A stretch of 64,000 nucleotides of DNA from Acetobacter papayae JCM 25143 (GTDB lineage: Bacteria > Pseudomonadota > Alphaproteobacteria > Acetobacterales > Acetobacteraceae). The position numbers and the translations under genes are program-made. How positions within the stretch are numbered: the first letter of the stretch is position 1; every line of letters starts with the position of its first letter. The notes under the pieces are model-generated. The model ran no database searches. It had not been told where the DNA came from and saw nothing but the letters and a program-made list of their open reading frames with translations. Below, one piece after another: positions 62,059-64,000 of the stretch. Where the stretch lies: contig NZ_BAIN01000002.1 of assembly GCF_000613285.1 (NCBI RefSeq), positions 1 through 64,000 on the forward strand, in the 5' to 3' direction.

Positions 62059-62966
62059 ATACGAACCAGATCATTCTTGTTATTGATGATTCTCCTGACT
62101 CGCTAGGAATGATAAACGAGGCGCTGAGCGCGAGCGGCTATTCGGTACTGGTGGCCCTATCGGCTGAAACCGCCTTTACTATCATGAACACAATCCGGCC
62201 GGATCTGATTTTGCTTGATGCCATTATGCCAGGCATGGATGGGTTTGAAACCTGTACTATTCTCAAGCGTACGCCGGGCCTGAGTGATATTCCGATCATT
62301 TTCATGACCGGGCTTAGCCAGCCAGAATATATTGTCAAAGCACTGACAACCGGCGGCGTTGATTATGTGCAAAAACCCGTTATTCCATCAGAGGTTTTAG
62401 CTCGTATTCGTGTCCATATTGGAAACGCGCATAAAACACAAAGTGCGCGTGAGGCGCTCGATCATGCCGGAAGGCACCTGTTGGCGCTGGATATACGCGG
62501 GCGCCTGCTTTGGGCAACGCCCAAGGCTGCAAGCCTGCTTAATCACGATATGAAAGAGGGAGAAAGCATTCTTCCCCCTGAGGCAGAAAGCTGGGTGTTA
62601 ACCTGTGCCCGGCGCAATACCCCAGCGGGGGCGCGCCGCAGCTTTGATTTTCCTCATGCGGAAACCACAAGTCTAGAGCTTACCTATATGGGACAGACCC
62701 GACCCGGGGAATATCTGCTAAGGCTGACGGCAATCCAGCATAAACGCGAAGAGTTCATTCTGCGTGAACGCCTGAGCCTGACCATGCGTGAAGCCGAGGT
62801 GTTGCTCTGGCTGGGAAGAGGCAAGACAAACCGTGATATAGCGGAGATTCTTTCCATAAGCCCACGTACTATCAACAAACATCTTGAGCAGGTTTATACT
62901 AAAATAGGGGTTGAAAATCGTGCCTCTGCTACGGCTGTCGTCATGAATGCTTTGCAGGATTCCTAA
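62055..62966 (+). CDS. Response regulator with LuxR-type DNA-binding domain
   Basis: 303 aa. N-terminal receiver (DD11-12, phospho-acceptor Asp55 in LLDAIMPGMDGF, Lys107) followed by a PAS-like middle (about 145-225, DIRGRLLWATPKAASLL) and C-terminal GerE/LuxR helix-turn-helix (TMREAEVLLWLGRGKTNRDIAEILSISPRTINKHL, about 243-277). The start overlaps the kinase stop as ATGA. The likely targets are urtA and the sensor/porin genes. Confidence 0.92.
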   Translation: MNTNQIILVIDDSPDSLGMINEALSASGYSVLVALSAETAFTIMNTIRPDLILLDAIMPGMDGFETCTILKRTPGLSDIPIIFMTGLSQPEYIVKALTTGGVDYVQKPVIPSEVLARIRVHIGNAHKTQSAREALDHAGRHLLALDIRGRLLWATPKAASLLNHDMKEGESILPPEAESWVLTCARRNTPAGARRSFDFPHAETTSLELTYMGQTRPGEYLLRLTAIQHKREEFILRERLSLTMREAEVLLWLGRGKTNRDIAEILSISPRTINKHLEQVYTKIGVENRASATAVVMNALQDS

Positions 62967-62980
62967 TATTATACCGTTTT

Positions 62981-63010
62981 TATGGAGCAGGCATGCAAGC
63001 CTGCTCCATA
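62981..63010. terminator. Hairpin between convergent genes
   Basis: TATGGAGCAGGC and GCCTGCTCCATA form a perfect 12-bp stem with a 6-base loop between the response regulator and the porin. There is no T tract on the plus side; T's lie before the stem, so it may serve both directions poorly. Confidence 0.5.
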
Positions 63011-63019
63011 CCATGTGGT

Positions 63020-64000
63020 TTAGTACTGGAACTGAACCCCTGCCAGAAAGCCGTCTGAGGCTTTGGTGGATGGTGAATTGTAATGAACATAATCAAGGGT
63101 AATTACGGAGTTATGGCCATCTATCACATAGTTTGAACCGGCTTCAAACTGTGTGGTTTTACCATTATTGGTGGCAGCATAGTGATATGGCTTGAACTGC
63201 TGGTAGCGTATGACCGGCTGAAACCGTCCCCACCCCAACGTGTAGGGGATCAGATACGCAGTATCCAGCATGAAGCAGTGCCCGCCTGAATACCCCCTAC
63301 ATTGGCATCATTGGCAGCCCCGTGCCAGCCTGATGCAACGTCTTGCACGCCGTCGGTATGATACTGATAATATGCGCCTTCAAGCTATAGGTGCCGGATT
63401 TTCCATCTTTTCCAATGCGTTTTTCAAAAAGTCCATCAACGTTCCACGCTTTGTAGTCACCACGGTTCTGCGCTGTGCCGACACCATCCACCTGATACTG
63501 CCCAACCAGAGCAATGGCCAGAATATCATGTTGGCCGTAATAGGTGCTGGCGGTGTAGTACGCGGGTGAATCCTCAGGATCGAGAAAGTTATACTCGGCT
63601 CTGGCGGCAAAAAGCGGGTGATTCCCGCCATTCGATGCGTTATCGTAACGATTGTGGCCGCGGAAAATGCCGGCAACATACCGGAAATGATTATGTGCAA
63701 GACGGCCCCAGATATTGATCCCGTCATCACGGCCTGACCATACCCCCGGGTATTGCGCCACTACGCCGGGATAAAGGTAGCTGTTCAGGTAATACGGCCC
63801 GTCAAGATTGGAACGATCGCTCGGTGTCAGCATCCGGCCGACCCAGATATTGATTGCGGAGCTGGGTTCAAATTGAAAAATGCCGTCGAGAAGGTTCCAG
63901 TTATTTCCAGCAAGCCGTTCAACATTGACCGTTGCCTTGATATGTTTGTTCAGCTGCGCGCCCATATACAGACGGAAGTTATCGAGTGATACCGAGTTTG
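63020..64000 (-). pseudogene. Outer-membrane porin (amide porin FmdC-like), frameshifted, partial at window edge
   Basis: C-terminal 330 or so residues of a porin; the start lies beyond the window. The family traits are MGAQLNKHIKATVNVERL, WVGRMLTPSDRSNLDGPYYLN and a final beta strand FLAGVQFQY ending in an aromatic residue. Frame is lost near 63376 (SLK/AYYQYHTDGVQDVASGW) and near 63282 (IQAG/HCFMLDTAYLIPY), each by one missing base. Neighbours argue for an amide/urea porin, as in the Methylophilus fmd cluster, where fmdC encodes it. Confidence 0.75.

Overview
The window looks like a chromosomal accessory region of an alphaproteobacterium, most plausibly an acetic acid bacterium (Acetobacteraceae). 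Most genes are GC-rich. The gene mix is nitrogen and carbon scavenging operons, many LysR, TetR and SDR pairs, and decayed IS5-family transposases. I saw no rRNA, tRNA, CRISPR array or phage. The genus is inference.

Layout. (1) 0.5-8.6 kb: a malonate decarboxylase operon on the minus strand (mdcA-C-DE-G-B-F-H) with divergent mdcR, then a ClC channel gene. (2) 10-17.4 kb: small redox and regulator modules: SDR, TetR plus Old Yellow Enzyme, LysR/SDR, and an ACMSD-like amidohydrolase with its LysR. (3) 17.4-22.3 kb: a repeat-rich autotransporter flanked by IS5 scraps. (4) 22.5-30.8 kb: a TetR/SDR pair, then LysR, OprB porin, MFS carrier, SBF carrier and an Ntn-hydrolase of the gamma-glutamyltransferase/oxamate amidohydrolase family. 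(5) 31-37.7 kb: a dead LysR gene, a secreted methyltransferase-like protein, an SDR, a NepI-like exporter, a methyltransferase/AraC pair, and dead hisI-like and COG0523 genes. (6) 37.7-49.3 kb: a nearly complete reductive pyrimidine pathway (codA, codB, a 2OG-Fe dioxygenase, preT, preA, an amidohydrolase, a RutR-like regulator, a second NCS1 permease and dihydropyrimidinase) with RutR-like operators in both divergent promoter regions. (7) 49.4-51.4 kb: an IS5 remnant and an AT-rich Kch-type potassium channel. (8) 51.5-64 kb: a short-chain amide/urea system (lipoprotein, fmdB, fmdA, urtEDCBA). Divergent from it lie an NCS1-transporter/histidine-kinase hybrid, a LuxR-type response regulator and a porin.

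The genes make sense in sets. Cytosine would go to uracil (CodA), dihydrouracil (PreTA), N-carbamoyl-beta-alanine (dihydropyrimidinase) and beta-alanine (amidohydrolase). Formamide or another small amide would enter through the porin and UrtABCDE and be cut by FmdA. The NCS1-kinase and its response regulator are the likely sensors.

A striking technical feature is that every recoverable frameshift among about 18 (mdcDE, clc, tetR, autotransporter, oprB, MFS, ggt, codA, codB, hyuC, hydA, NCS1-kinase, porin) is a single-base deletion. None is an insertion. Flanking protein sequence is well conserved. This points to systematic deletion errors in the assembly rather than mass gene death. True decay with nonsense changes and larger deletions is limited to the LysR gene at 31.1 kb, the hisI/COG0523 pair and the IS5 fragments.
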